Positions 1 through 9,903 of a stretch of 11,384 nucleotides of DNA are shown here, piece after piece. The stretch's first letter is position 1; the number at the start of each line of letters is the position of its first letter. The translations under genes and the position numbers were made by a program. This DNA is from Phycisphaerae bacterium (GTDB lineage: Bacteria; Planctomycetota; Phycisphaerae; Phycisphaerales; UBA1924). The notes under the pieces were generated by a model. It had not been told where the DNA came from and ran no database searches. It saw only the letters and a program-made list of their open reading frames with translations. The stretch covers positions 1-11,384 of the forward strand of contig JAEUIX010000110.1 of assembly GCA_016794945.1 (NCBI GenBank), given 5' to 3'.

Positions 1-16
1 GCCCGGCGGTGGTGGC

Positions 17-1222
17 GTGGGCGCGCGGGCATGGTCGGCGCGGTTCGCCGCCGCGGCGGTGGTGGTGCTGGGGGCGGGCGCGGGGGTGGCCCGGGCCCAG
101 AGCCAGATCACGCCGGGGGCGCCCTCGATCCCGTTGACGGCGACGGCCCAGGCCAGCGGGGCGCAGATCACGTACCAGTACGGCATCGAGTTCGTCACCA
201 TCCCCGGCGGCACGCTCAACGCCCAGCCCTGGCAGGGCAACGGCACCGAGGGGGACCGGGCGGTCGGCCGCGGGGCCGTGCCCTACGACTACCGCATCGG
301 CCGCTTCGAGGTGACGACGGCGCAGTGGGTGGCGTTCTTCAACGCGGCGTACGACCGGCCGCAGAGCCAGTGGCTGCCGCACCTGCTCCCGCCGACGTTC
401 TGGGGCGCGGCGCCGACCACGCCGACGACCGCCGGCGGGCGCCGCTGGACGGTGCCGGCGGGCAACGAGATGCGCCCGGTGGGGAACATCAGCTGGCGGA
501 TGGCGGCGATGTACTGCAACTGGCTGCACAACGGCCAGAGCAGCGACCGCAGCGCGTTCCTGAGCGGGGCGTACGACGTCAGCACGTTCGGTTACGTGGG
601 CCAGAGCGGGATATTCACCGACCAGTTCACGCACTCTCCGGGGGCGCGGTTCTGGATCCCGACGCTCGACGAGATGCTCATGGCCGGGCACTACGACCCC
701 AACCGCCACGGCGCGGGCCAGGGCGGGTGGTGGCTGTGGGATATCACCAGCGACACGCCTCCCGTGTACGGCCCGCCCGGAGTCATGGTCAACGGCCGGC
801 CGGCACAGGCCAATGCAAACTGGGGCAGCACCGACTACCCGGGCTTCAACCCGTTCACGATCTCGCTTGGTGCCTATCCCACGGTCCAGAGCCCCTGGGG
901 CCTGCTCGACCTGGCGGGTGGGACCTTCGAGTGGCTGGAAGAGGTGCTGCTCGTGAATGAGCTTTTCCCGGCGTATCGTGCATTTGACGGGAGTGCTTGG
1001 GGCGGCTCATTTTCAGCCGGGCTGGACATCATCAGTTATCAAGGGGGAGATTTCCCCAGCCTGTCACTCGGTGATCTGGGCTTCCGAATCGCCGCGGCGA
1101 TTCCGTCACCGTCAACCGCCGCAACGATGGCGCTCGCGCTCACGGGTGGGCTGCGGCGCCGGCGGTTCGCTTGCGCACCACGCGCGGTCGCTCCGGTGCA
1201 CCTTCGAGTCAGGACGCCGTGA
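17..1222 (+). CDS. Exported SUMF1/formylglycine-generating-enzyme-fold protein with PEP-CTERM-like tail
   Basis: The 401-residue product begins with a signal peptide: a basic start, an Ala/Val/Gly-rich core and a likely signal peptidase I site after ARA near residue 27. A SUMF1/FGE-type fold follows from about residue 55. The line YRIGRFEVTTAQW (from residue 92) and later RPVGNISW, YCNWLHNG, FWIPTLDE, SPWGLLDLAGGTFEW and LGDLGFRIA are the usual landmarks in order. The two catalytic cysteines of true formylglycine-generating enzymes are not seen in the region after the AWGGSF motif, so it probably does not convert sulfatase cysteines; an exported binding or structural role is more likely (inference). 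The C-terminus resembles a PEP-CTERM sorting signal: PSPST at 363-367, a hydrophobic stretch, then RRRR at 380-383. Eighteen more residues follow, which is unusual. The GTG at 17 gives a sensible signal peptide, but the frame is open to the left edge, so the true start may lie outside. Codon use becomes less GC-rich from about base 780 onward. Confidence 0.8.
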   Translation: MGARAWSARFAAAAVVVLGAGAGVARAQSQITPGAPSIPLTATAQASGAQITYQYGIEFVTIPGGTLNAQPWQGNGTEGDRAVGRGAVPYDYRIGRFEVTTAQWVAFFNAAYDRPQSQWLPHLLPPTFWGAAPTTPTTAGGRRWTVPAGNEMRPVGNISWRMAAMYCNWLHNGQSSDRSAFLSGAYDVSTFGYVGQSGIFTDQFTHSPGARFWIPTLDEMLMAGHYDPNRHGAGQGGWWLWDITSDTPPVYGPPGVMVNGRPAQANANWGSTDYPGFNPFTISLGAYPTVQSPWGLLDLAGGTFEWLEEVLLVNELFPAYRAFDGSAWGGSFSAGLDIISYQGGDFPSLSLGDLGFRIAAAIPSPSTAATMALALTGGLRRRRFACAPRAVAPVHLRVRTP

Positions 1223-1334
1223 TCGCGAACGGGCGCGTCGATGGCCCGACCTTCTTCCGCAACGGCGGCCGGCGACAGACGGTCGCTCCCGACCAGGCAT
1301 ACGCAGGCTTCGCCCGTTCCGCGTGCTCCGGCCA

Positions 1335-1406
1335 GGTGGCTTCCTCGCCGGCGCGGACTTCGATGTGTTTGTCGCCGACGTCTTCGCCGGGTGCGGTTCG
1401 GATTGA
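1335..1406 (+). pseudogene. Dockerin-like C-terminal remnant
   Basis: In the gap between two convergent genes, one frame reads GGFLAG followed by ADFDVFVADVFAGC and stops at TGA (1404-1406). This resembles the C-terminal repeat seen on many secreted Phycisphaerales proteins, of the form DGF(V/L)TGEDFDxFVxAFxxGC (recalled family pattern, not searched). No credible start codon or ribosome site lies upstream in this frame, and the residues before it are arginine-rich out-of-frame-looking sequence. It is therefore more likely the decayed end of an older gene, or of an earlier version of the upstream SUMF1 gene, than a working gene. The rest of 1223-1422 shows nothing else I can name. A chance resemblance cannot be excluded. 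Confidence 0.35.
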
Positions 1407-1422
1407 CGCGCCGCCCCGCGGC

Positions 1423-5291
<3,869 letters not shown>

Positions 5292-5320
5292 TCAGCCCGG
5301 CTTCAACAAAGCACCCCGCG

Positions 5321-5351
5321 CAACCCCCGCCCCGGCGGGGGTTGTTTCTTT
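5321..5351 (+). terminator. Intrinsic terminator of atpD
   Basis: CAACCCCCG (5321-5329) pairs perfectly with CGGGGGTTG (5336-5344) around a 6-base loop, then TTTCTTT follows. It begins 30 bases after the atpD stop codon. This is the strongest Rho-independent terminator in the window, and it separates atpD from the next gene. Confidence 0.85.
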
Positions 5352-5372
5352 CCGGCACGACCCGGCCCGGGG

Positions 5373-5378
5373 TACCCT
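5373..5378 (+). promoter_or_regulatory. Candidate -10 box, leaderless type
   Basis: TACCCT ends 8 bases before the ATG of the DUF2798 gene and lies just past the atpD terminator. No Shine-Dalgarno is present. The arrangement fits a promoter that starts transcription at or next to the start codon. Confidence 0.4.
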
Positions 5379-5386
5379 CACCCGGC

Positions 5387-5626
5387 ATGAACCTCAAGCT
5401 GACCAAGCCCCAGGGACAGTTCTTCTTCATCTTCCTCATGTGCCTGTTCATGTCCGCCTGCATGTCCCTGGCCATGACCTTCGTCCGCCTGGGCTTCACC
5501 CGCGAACTCATCGACCAGTGGCTCAAGAACTGGGTCATCGCGTTCGTGATCGCCGTCCCCGCGGCGTTGTTCTTCGTGCCGCTCTCCCGGCGCATCGCCG
5601 ACGCCGTGACGCGCAAAGGCCAGTGA
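5387..5626 (+). CDS. DUF2798 family small membrane protein
   Basis: The 79-residue product is made of two hydrophobic helices. The first runs from about residue 10 (FFFIFLMCLFMSACMSLAM) and the second from about residue 47 (VIAFVIAVPAALFFVPL). They are joined by the short loop RELIDQWLKNW and followed by a basic tail. The layout of two helices, with FMS in the first and a W(x)xAWxxAxP-like second segment ending in a basic PLSRR, matches the DUF2798 family of inner-membrane proteins, whose function is unknown. There is no Shine-Dalgarno before the ATG; a TACCCT box 8 bases upstream may provide a leaderless transcript. The DUF1569 gene follows after 49 bases on the same strand and may be cotranscribed. 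Confidence 0.8.
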   Translation: MNLKLTKPQGQFFFIFLMCLFMSACMSLAMTFVRLGFTRELIDQWLKNWVIAFVIAVPAALFFVPLSRRIADAVTRKGQ

Positions 5627-5675
5627 CGGCGCGACGCGGTGTCCAGCCGACGCCCCGCCGACCTCGAGGTGCCCC

Positions 5676-6191
5676 GTGACCGTGAACACCAAGTCCGTCG
5701 CCGGCTACCGCGCGTTGCGGTTCGGCTCGATCGGCGACCTGCTCGCCGAGGCTCGCCGCTGCGCCGAGGCCGAACGCCGCGGCTCGCTCCGCCGCCTGGG
5801 CAACTGGTCCGCGGGCCAGATCTTCGCCCACCTCGCCGCGTTCATGAACTACCCCTACGACGGCTACCCGCCCACGCTCGGCTCGCCCCCGTGGATCATC
5901 AGGGTCATTCTCAAGCGGTTCAAGAACAAGTACCTCTACCGCTCCCTGCCCCGCGGCGTGCGCATCCCCAAGGTCCCCGGCGGCACCGTGGGCGCCGACG
6001 ACGTTTCGACCGACGAGGGGCTGGCCCGGCTGGAAGCCGCGGCGGCACGCCTGCAGCGCCAGCCGCCCGCGACGCCCAACCTGATCTTCGGGCCGCTGAC
6101 CCACGATGAGTGGATGAACCTGCACTGCCGTCACGCCGAGCTGCACCTGGGCTACCTGGTGCCCGATGCGCCCGGCCCATCGCCGCGATAG
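5676..6191 (+). CDS. DUF1569 family, DinB-like putative metal-binding protein
   Basis: The 171-residue product has the DUF1569 pattern within the DinB/YfiT-like four-helix superfamily. The N-terminal region YRALRFGSIGDLLAEA is followed by GNWSAGQIFAHLA with His52, and the C-terminal helix LTHDEWMNLHCRHAELHLGYL carries His153 and His157. In DinB-type folds, His residues at these three places bind a divalent metal, so the site looks intact. The family is often linked to thiol-dependent transferases, but the reaction of DUF1569 members is not known and I do not assign one. It appears cytoplasmic, with no signal peptide. Translation probably starts at GTG 5676, 5 bases after GAGGT (5666-5670); a second GTG at 5682 is also possible. 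It may share a transcript with the DUF2798 gene, and it converges on the beta-barrel gene across a strong hairpin. Confidence 0.8.
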   Translation: MTVNTKSVAGYRALRFGSIGDLLAEARRCAEAERRGSLRRLGNWSAGQIFAHLAAFMNYPYDGYPPTLGSPPWIIRVILKRFKNKYLYRSLPRGVRIPKVPGGTVGADDVSTDEGLARLEAAAARLQRQPPATPNLIFGPLTHDEWMNLHCRHAELHLGYLVPDAPGPSPR

Positions 6192-6198
6192 CAAAGGA

Positions 6199-6226
6199 CC
6201 CCGGCGCCAATCGCTCGGCGCCGGGG
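6199..6226. terminator. Shared hairpin between convergent genes
   Basis: CCCCGGCGCC (6199-6208) and GGCGCCGGGG (6217-6226) form a perfect 10-base stem with an 8-base loop. It begins 7 bases after the DUF1569 stop codon and about 40 bases past the stop of the opposite gene. Neither side has a good T-tract; the minus-strand side reads TCCTTT. It may terminate or stabilise both transcripts, more likely than act as a textbook intrinsic terminator. Confidence 0.6.
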
Positions 6227-6265
6227 CCGCGGGGGGTGGTGTCCGCTGGAGCCCGTGCCGTTCGC

Positions 6266-7180
6266 TCAGAACGACAGGACCATCGAAAGCGTCACGCGCC
6301 AGCCGAAAAGCTGGTCGCCGTCGGTCAGTGGCAGTTCGAACGCGGCTCGGAACCCGAGCGTCTCCAGCGGCCGCACCTCGAACCCGAGCGCCGCGGTGAT
6401 CACCGGGTCGTCCAGGCCGGTGCCGAAGTTGCCCACGTCCGCGCCGTGGAAGGCCAGCGGCGACGCGTTCTCGGTCAGGTTGTGGTAGCCGTTGAACTCC
6501 AGAACCGGGCTGAACCAGTCGCACAGCCGGTAGTCCGCGTGGAGGTGCCAGGAGATGCGGTCGCTGTTGCCAAGGTCGCCGTCGGTCGGCGAGGTGTGGA
6601 TGAAGTAGTTGAACGTGGCGCCCACGTGGAACGCGCCGAAGCCCTTGTTCACGCTGCCCCACAGGCGCACCTCGCCGTCGTTCTGCAGCGCACTGGGATC
6701 GCCCCACGGGAACTGGTACCCCGCGCCCAGCGACAGGTGGAAGTTGTTCTCGAAGTCCTGGATCACGCCGAACTTCAGGCCCGCGGCGATGTCGTTGGCG
6801 CCGTTGGTCTCCAGGCCCGGCGTGCTCAGCCACGTGTAGCCGTCCTTGTACGCCACCAGCTGCAGCCAGCTCGTCAGCGCCACGCGGATCTGCGCCGCCG
6901 CCACCATCGCGTGCCCGCCGCCCAGCGCGATGTCCTCGTCCACCTTGTGGTACAGCAGCCACGTCCGCACGTCCGTCGTGATGAACGAGTCTTCGTGGAA
7001 GTACGGCCCGCTGATCGGGTGGACGAACTTGTTCTCCAGCGGAGCCTTGGCCGCCGCGGCGTTCGGCTCGCCGAACAGCACGAACCCGGCGTGCTGGGCG
7101 TTGGCCGAGCCCGCCAGAGCCACCAAGAGCCCTCCCGCCATGCCCGCACGGACCCAGCCGCTCGTCATTCCGCATCTCAT
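6266..7180 (-). CDS. Outer-membrane beta-barrel protein, function unknown
   Basis: The 304-residue product has a signal peptide (hydrophobic core GMAGGLLVALAG, likely cut after ANA near residue 29). The rest is made of alternating strands rich in Gly and aromatic residues, for example FHLSLGAGYQFPWG, FGAFHVGATFNYFIH, ISWHLHADYRLCDWFSPVLEFNGYH and LGFRAAFELPL. The last residue is Phe after VTLSMVLS, the usual outer-membrane insertion signal. It reads like the porin-like or transporter-like barrels often annotated next to phenol-degradation MetA proteins, but I cannot name the family securely. An export or uptake channel role is inference. The start is the ATG at 7180, because AGGAG (7193-7189) sits 8 bases before it and overlaps the in-frame GTG at 7189, ruling that GTG out. 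It is transcribed from its own sigma70-like promoter and diverges from the serine hydrolase gene. Confidence 0.75.
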   Translation of the reverse strand: MRCGMTSGWVRAGMAGGLLVALAGSANAQHAGFVLFGEPNAAAAKAPLENKFVHPISGPYFHEDSFITTDVRTWLLYHKVDEDIALGGGHAMVAAAQIRVALTSWLQLVAYKDGYTWLSTPGLETNGANDIAAGLKFGVIQDFENNFHLSLGAGYQFPWGDPSALQNDGEVRLWGSVNKGFGAFHVGATFNYFIHTSPTDGDLGNSDRISWHLHADYRLCDWFSPVLEFNGYHNLTENASPLAFHGADVGNFGTGLDDPVITAALGFEVRPLETLGFRAAFELPLTDGDQLFGWRVTLSMVLSF

Positions 7181-7188
7181 GGTCAGCA

Positions 7189-7193
7189 CTCCT
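7189..7193 (-). promoter_or_regulatory. Ribosome binding site fixing the beta-barrel start
   Basis: AGGAG on the minus strand is 8 bases upstream of the ATG at 7180. It overlaps the alternative GTG start at 7189, so translation should begin at 7180. Confidence 0.8.
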
Positions 7194-7229
7194 GTGCCCC
7201 GCCCCCGTCATTCATCGGACTACACGATC

Positions 7230-7257
7230 ATCTTATCCATAATTGCGCGGCCGTCAA
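7230..7257 (-). promoter_or_regulatory. Sigma70-type promoter of the beta-barrel gene
   Basis: On the minus strand, TTGACG (7257-7252) is followed after 16 bases by TAAGAT (7235-7230). The -35 matches consensus at 5 of 6 bases and the -10 at 4 of 6. The region is clearly more AT-rich than its surroundings. The predicted transcript has a leader of about 40 bases that includes the AGGAG ribosome site. Confidence 0.65.
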
Positions 7258-7341
7258 GACCGTGGATAACCGGAGTTCTCCCCATCACTCGTGATTTCCT
7301 GGCAACAATTGCCGACTCATTCGTCGTTTACTCGGGCGCGG

Positions 7342-7347
7342 TACCTT
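7342..7347 (+). promoter_or_regulatory. Candidate -10 box, leaderless type
   Basis: TACCTT ends 6 bases before the ATG of the serine hydrolase gene (7354), and no Shine-Dalgarno is present. The spacing fits transcription starting at the ATG. No clear -35 box is seen. Confidence 0.4.
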
Positions 7348-7353
7348 GGCCGC

Positions 7354-8619
7354 ATGACCCGACGCTTCGCCCCGCGCTGGTTCTGGGTGCTGGCCTTCGC
7401 CGCGGCCGGGCCCGCCGCGACGCTCCACGCCCAGCCCGCTCCGAAGGCCGCCCCGCCGGCCGCACCGCCCGCCCCAGCGCTGGACCCCGCACGCCTCGCC
7501 CGGCTCGGCACGCTGCTCGATGACGCCGCGGCGGCGCAGCGCCTCGTCGGAGTTTCCGTCGCGATCGCCACGGGCGACGGCGACATCGCGACGCTGCACC
7601 GCGGCCTGGCCGATCGCGAGCGCGCGATCCCGGCCGACGACCGCACCATGTACCGCTGGGCGTCGATCAGCAAGCCGCTGACGGCGGTGCTGGCGATGCA
7701 GCTGTGGCGGCAGGGCCTGCTGGACCTCGACGCCGACGTGCGCACGTACGTTCCCGAGTTCCCCGACCCTGGCAAGCGCATCACCGCCCGCCAGTTGATC
7801 ACGCACCAGGGCGGCATCGTGCACTACTCCAACGGCCCGGTGGTGCCCACGCGCCGCGCGTACGACACGCCGCACCCGTTCAAGGACGTCGTGCTCGCGC
7901 TCGACACGTTCAACCGTTCGCCGCTGGTCTGCGAGCCCGGCTCGAAGCACGCGTACACCACCCACGGGTACATCCTGCTCGGTGCCGTGGCCCAGCGTGC
8001 CGCCGGCAAGGACGCCGACTACGCGGACCTGGTCGACCGGCGCATCGCCCGGCCCCTGGGGCTCGCCACGCTCCGCCCCGACTACCAGTGGGAGCAGATC
8101 CCCGGCCGCGCCGTCGGCTACCGCAAGCAGCCCGTTGCCAAGCCCGCCGGCGATGCGGCGCCGACCGAGCGTCCTGTCGCGACCTCCGCCGAGGAGATCG
8201 TCCGCTCCACCGACACCGACGTCTCGTGGAAGCTCCCCGGCGGAGGCTGGATCTCCACCGTCGGCGACCTGGCCCGCTTCGGCGCCGGCCTGCTGGGCGA
8301 CGTGCTGCTGGATGCGCCCACGCGCCGGCTCATGTGGACCGCGCAGACCACCGCCGACGGCACGCCGACCCAGTACGGCCTGGGGTTCGGCATCGGACGC
8401 TTCGAAAACCGCCTTGCCGTCAGCCACAGCGGCGCCCAGGAGAAGACCAGCACCTTCCTGCTCATCCTGCCCGAGCACCCCGGCGGCGGCATCGCCGTTG
8501 CCGTCATGACCAACACCGAGGGCGCATCGCTGGGCGCCCTGGCGCGCCGGCTGGCGACGGAGTGGACCGCGAACGCCCCCGCGCCCGCGGCCCCAGCGAG
8601 CCCTGCCCCCCGCGACTGA
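7354..8619 (+). CDS. Exported serine hydrolase, beta-lactamase/PBP (class C, esterase EstB-like) fold
   Basis: The 421-residue product has a signal peptide (MTRRFAPRWFWVLAFAAAG, likely cut after LHA near residue 27) and a short Ala/Pro linker, then a serine beta-lactamase-like domain. The nucleophile motif SxxK is SISK at residues 104-107. The second motif is Tyr201-Thr-Thr, in place of the usual YxN. The third is HSG at 358-360, in place of KTG; this His-x-Gly form is common in esterases and peptidases of the superfamily. Such proteins act in the periplasm on esters, D-amino-acid peptides or cell-wall fragments. True beta-lactamase activity is not implied. An in-frame GTG at 7291 would add 21 residues before the signal peptide, so the ATG at 7354 is preferred. 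The Eis-like gene follows after 41 bases. The Ala/Pro-rich end (PAPAAPASPAPRD) looks like a disordered tail. Confidence 0.85.
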   Translation: MTRRFAPRWFWVLAFAAAGPAATLHAQPAPKAAPPAAPPAPALDPARLARLGTLLDDAAAAQRLVGVSVAIATGDGDIATLHRGLADRERAIPADDRTMYRWASISKPLTAVLAMQLWRQGLLDLDADVRTYVPEFPDPGKRITARQLITHQGGIVHYSNGPVVPTRRAYDTPHPFKDVVLALDTFNRSPLVCEPGSKHAYTTHGYILLGAVAQRAAGKDADYADLVDRRIARPLGLATLRPDYQWEQIPGRAVGYRKQPVAKPAGDAAPTERPVATSAEEIVRSTDTDVSWKLPGGGWISTVGDLARFGAGLLGDVLLDAPTRRLMWTAQTTADGTPTQYGLGFGIGRFENRLAVSHSGAQEKTSTFLLILPEHPGGGIAVAVMTNTEGASLGALARRLATEWTANAPAPAAPASPAPRD

Positions 8620-8647
8620 GCCGCCCGCCGGACGACCACCGCCCCAC

Positions 8648-8653
8648 TATTCT
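8648..8653 (+). promoter_or_regulatory. Candidate -10 box, leaderless type
   Basis: TATTCT ends 7 bases before the ATG of the Eis-like gene, in a 41-base gap with no Shine-Dalgarno. It suggests this gene can be transcribed separately from the hydrolase gene upstream. Confidence 0.4.
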
Positions 8654-8660
8654 CGCCCTC

Positions 8661-9851
8661 ATGCACACCGCCACCTACGGCCCGGCGACCGAAGCCGACT
8701 ACCCCGCGCTCGGCCGACTCATCGCCCTGGCCTTCGCCAGCCCCCTCGACGGCGCGGTCGCCTGGATCTCCAACCAGGGCCCCGCGGGCCTGCGCGTCAT
8801 GCGCGACCCCGCCGGTTCGCCCGTCGCCTGCCTGCGCCGCATCGACATGGGCCAGTACTTCGGCGGCGTCAGCGTGCCCATGACGGGCATCGCGGGCGTC
8901 GCCGTGGCCCCTGAGGCCCGGGGCCGGGGCCTGGCCCTGGACATGATGCGCCGTTGCCTGCGCGATGCGGCCGACGCCGGCGAAGCGCTCTCGTGCCTCT
9001 ACGCCTCCACGCAGACGCTCTACCGCCAGGTCGGCTACGAGCAGGCCGGCCACCGGTGGACGATCCGCATCGCCATGGCTCACCTCGACATCCGCTGCCG
9101 CGCCCGGAGCGTGACCCACCTGCCGCCGAAGGAGACCGTCCAGGTCCGCGACTGCTACGGAGCGTTCGCCCGCCGCTTCGACGGCATGCTCGACCGCCCC
9201 GCGTACATCTGGGACCGCATCGCCGCCTGGCGCGACAAGCACTACGACGGCTGGGCCCTGACCGACGCGGGCCGCGTCGCGGCGTACTGCTTCATGCGCC
9301 AGGTCGCCAAGGAGACGGGCCGCCAGACGCTCGAACTGAGCGACCTGGCCTTCGACAGCCACGGCTCCATGCTGGCGCTGCTGGGCTTCCTTGCCGACTT
9401 CGCGAGCATGGCCGACGAGATCGTCTTCCACGCCGGCCCCATCCATCCCGTGCTCATGGCCGTGTCGCAGCAGCGATACAACGTCACGCTCAAGGAGCCG
9501 TGGCTGCTGCGCATCGTCCGCCCCGATGTGGCCCTGGCCCGGCGCGGCTACCGACCGGGGCTCGACACCGAGTTCGCCATCGACCTCGCCGACGACACCA
9601 TCCCCGGCAACTCCGGCCGGTACCGCGTGCGCATCCGCGATGGGCGCGCCGAGGTCGAGCGCAGCGCCGCCGGCGCGGGCGGTCCGGCCCTGCGGTGCGG
9701 GCCGCGCGGTCTGGCCGCGCTCTTCACGGGCTACCTCTCGCCCGAGGCGCTGTCGCTGTGCGGGCTGGTGGAGGGCGACACCGCGGCGCTGGCACGCGCC
9801 GGCGCCGCCTTCGCCGCGGGCTCACCGCCGTGGATGACGGACTTCTTTTGA
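8661..9851 (+). CDS. Eis-family GNAT N-acetyltransferase
   Basis: The 396-residue length and three-part layout match the Eis (enhanced intracellular survival) family: an N-terminal GNAT domain, a second GNAT-like domain and a C-terminal SCP2-like fold. The acetyl-CoA loop is in GVAVAPEARGRGLA, with RGRG at residues 87-90. Tyr121 in LYRQVGY corresponds to the general-acid tyrosine of Eis. The protein ends in two phenylalanines (WMTDFF); in mycobacterial Eis the C-terminal Phe carboxylate is the catalytic base, so the end appears functionally intact. Eis enzymes transfer acetyl groups to amines such as aminoglycosides and lysines, but most non-mycobacterial members have unknown natural substrates, so no resistance role is claimed. 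It is cytoplasmic. ATG 8661 fits the family start (YGPATEADYPAL). It converges on the Fur-family gene with 52 bases between the stop codons; an imperfect hairpin (9851-9882) lies there without a T-tract. Confidence 0.85.
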   Translation: MHTATYGPATEADYPALGRLIALAFASPLDGAVAWISNQGPAGLRVMRDPAGSPVACLRRIDMGQYFGGVSVPMTGIAGVAVAPEARGRGLALDMMRRCLRDAADAGEALSCLYASTQTLYRQVGYEQAGHRWTIRIAMAHLDIRCRARSVTHLPPKETVQVRDCYGAFARRFDGMLDRPAYIWDRIAAWRDKHYDGWALTDAGRVAAYCFMRQVAKETGRQTLELSDLAFDSHGSMLALLGFLADFASMADEIVFHAGPIHPVLMAVSQQRYNVTLKEPWLLRIVRPDVALARRGYRPGLDTEFAIDLADDTIPGNSGRYRVRIRDGRAEVERSAAGAGGPALRCGPRGLAALFTGYLSPEALSLCGLVEGDTAALARAGAAFAAGSPPWMTDFF

Positions 9852-9903
9852 TCATCCGCCGGGCGTTGCGGGCGACGATGATGCGCCGAAGGACCGGACC
9901 CGC

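Noticed and set aside
5535..7211. Minus-strand 558-residue frame across DUF1569 and the beta-barrel gene
   Set aside because: Arg/Gly-rich shadow frame; the overlapping frame at 6266-7180 has a signal peptide, ribosome site, promoter and C-terminal Phe.
8118..9446. Minus-strand 442-residue frame opposite the hydrolase and Eis-like genes
   Set aside because: No motif or ribosome site, and biased Ala/Gly/Val/Arg composition; explained by codon bias of the opposite strand.
9851..9882. Possible terminator between the Eis-like and Fur-family genes
   Set aside because: The hairpin is imperfect (6 + 4 pairs with a 2-base bulge) and has no T-tract on either strand, so it is not called as a feature.
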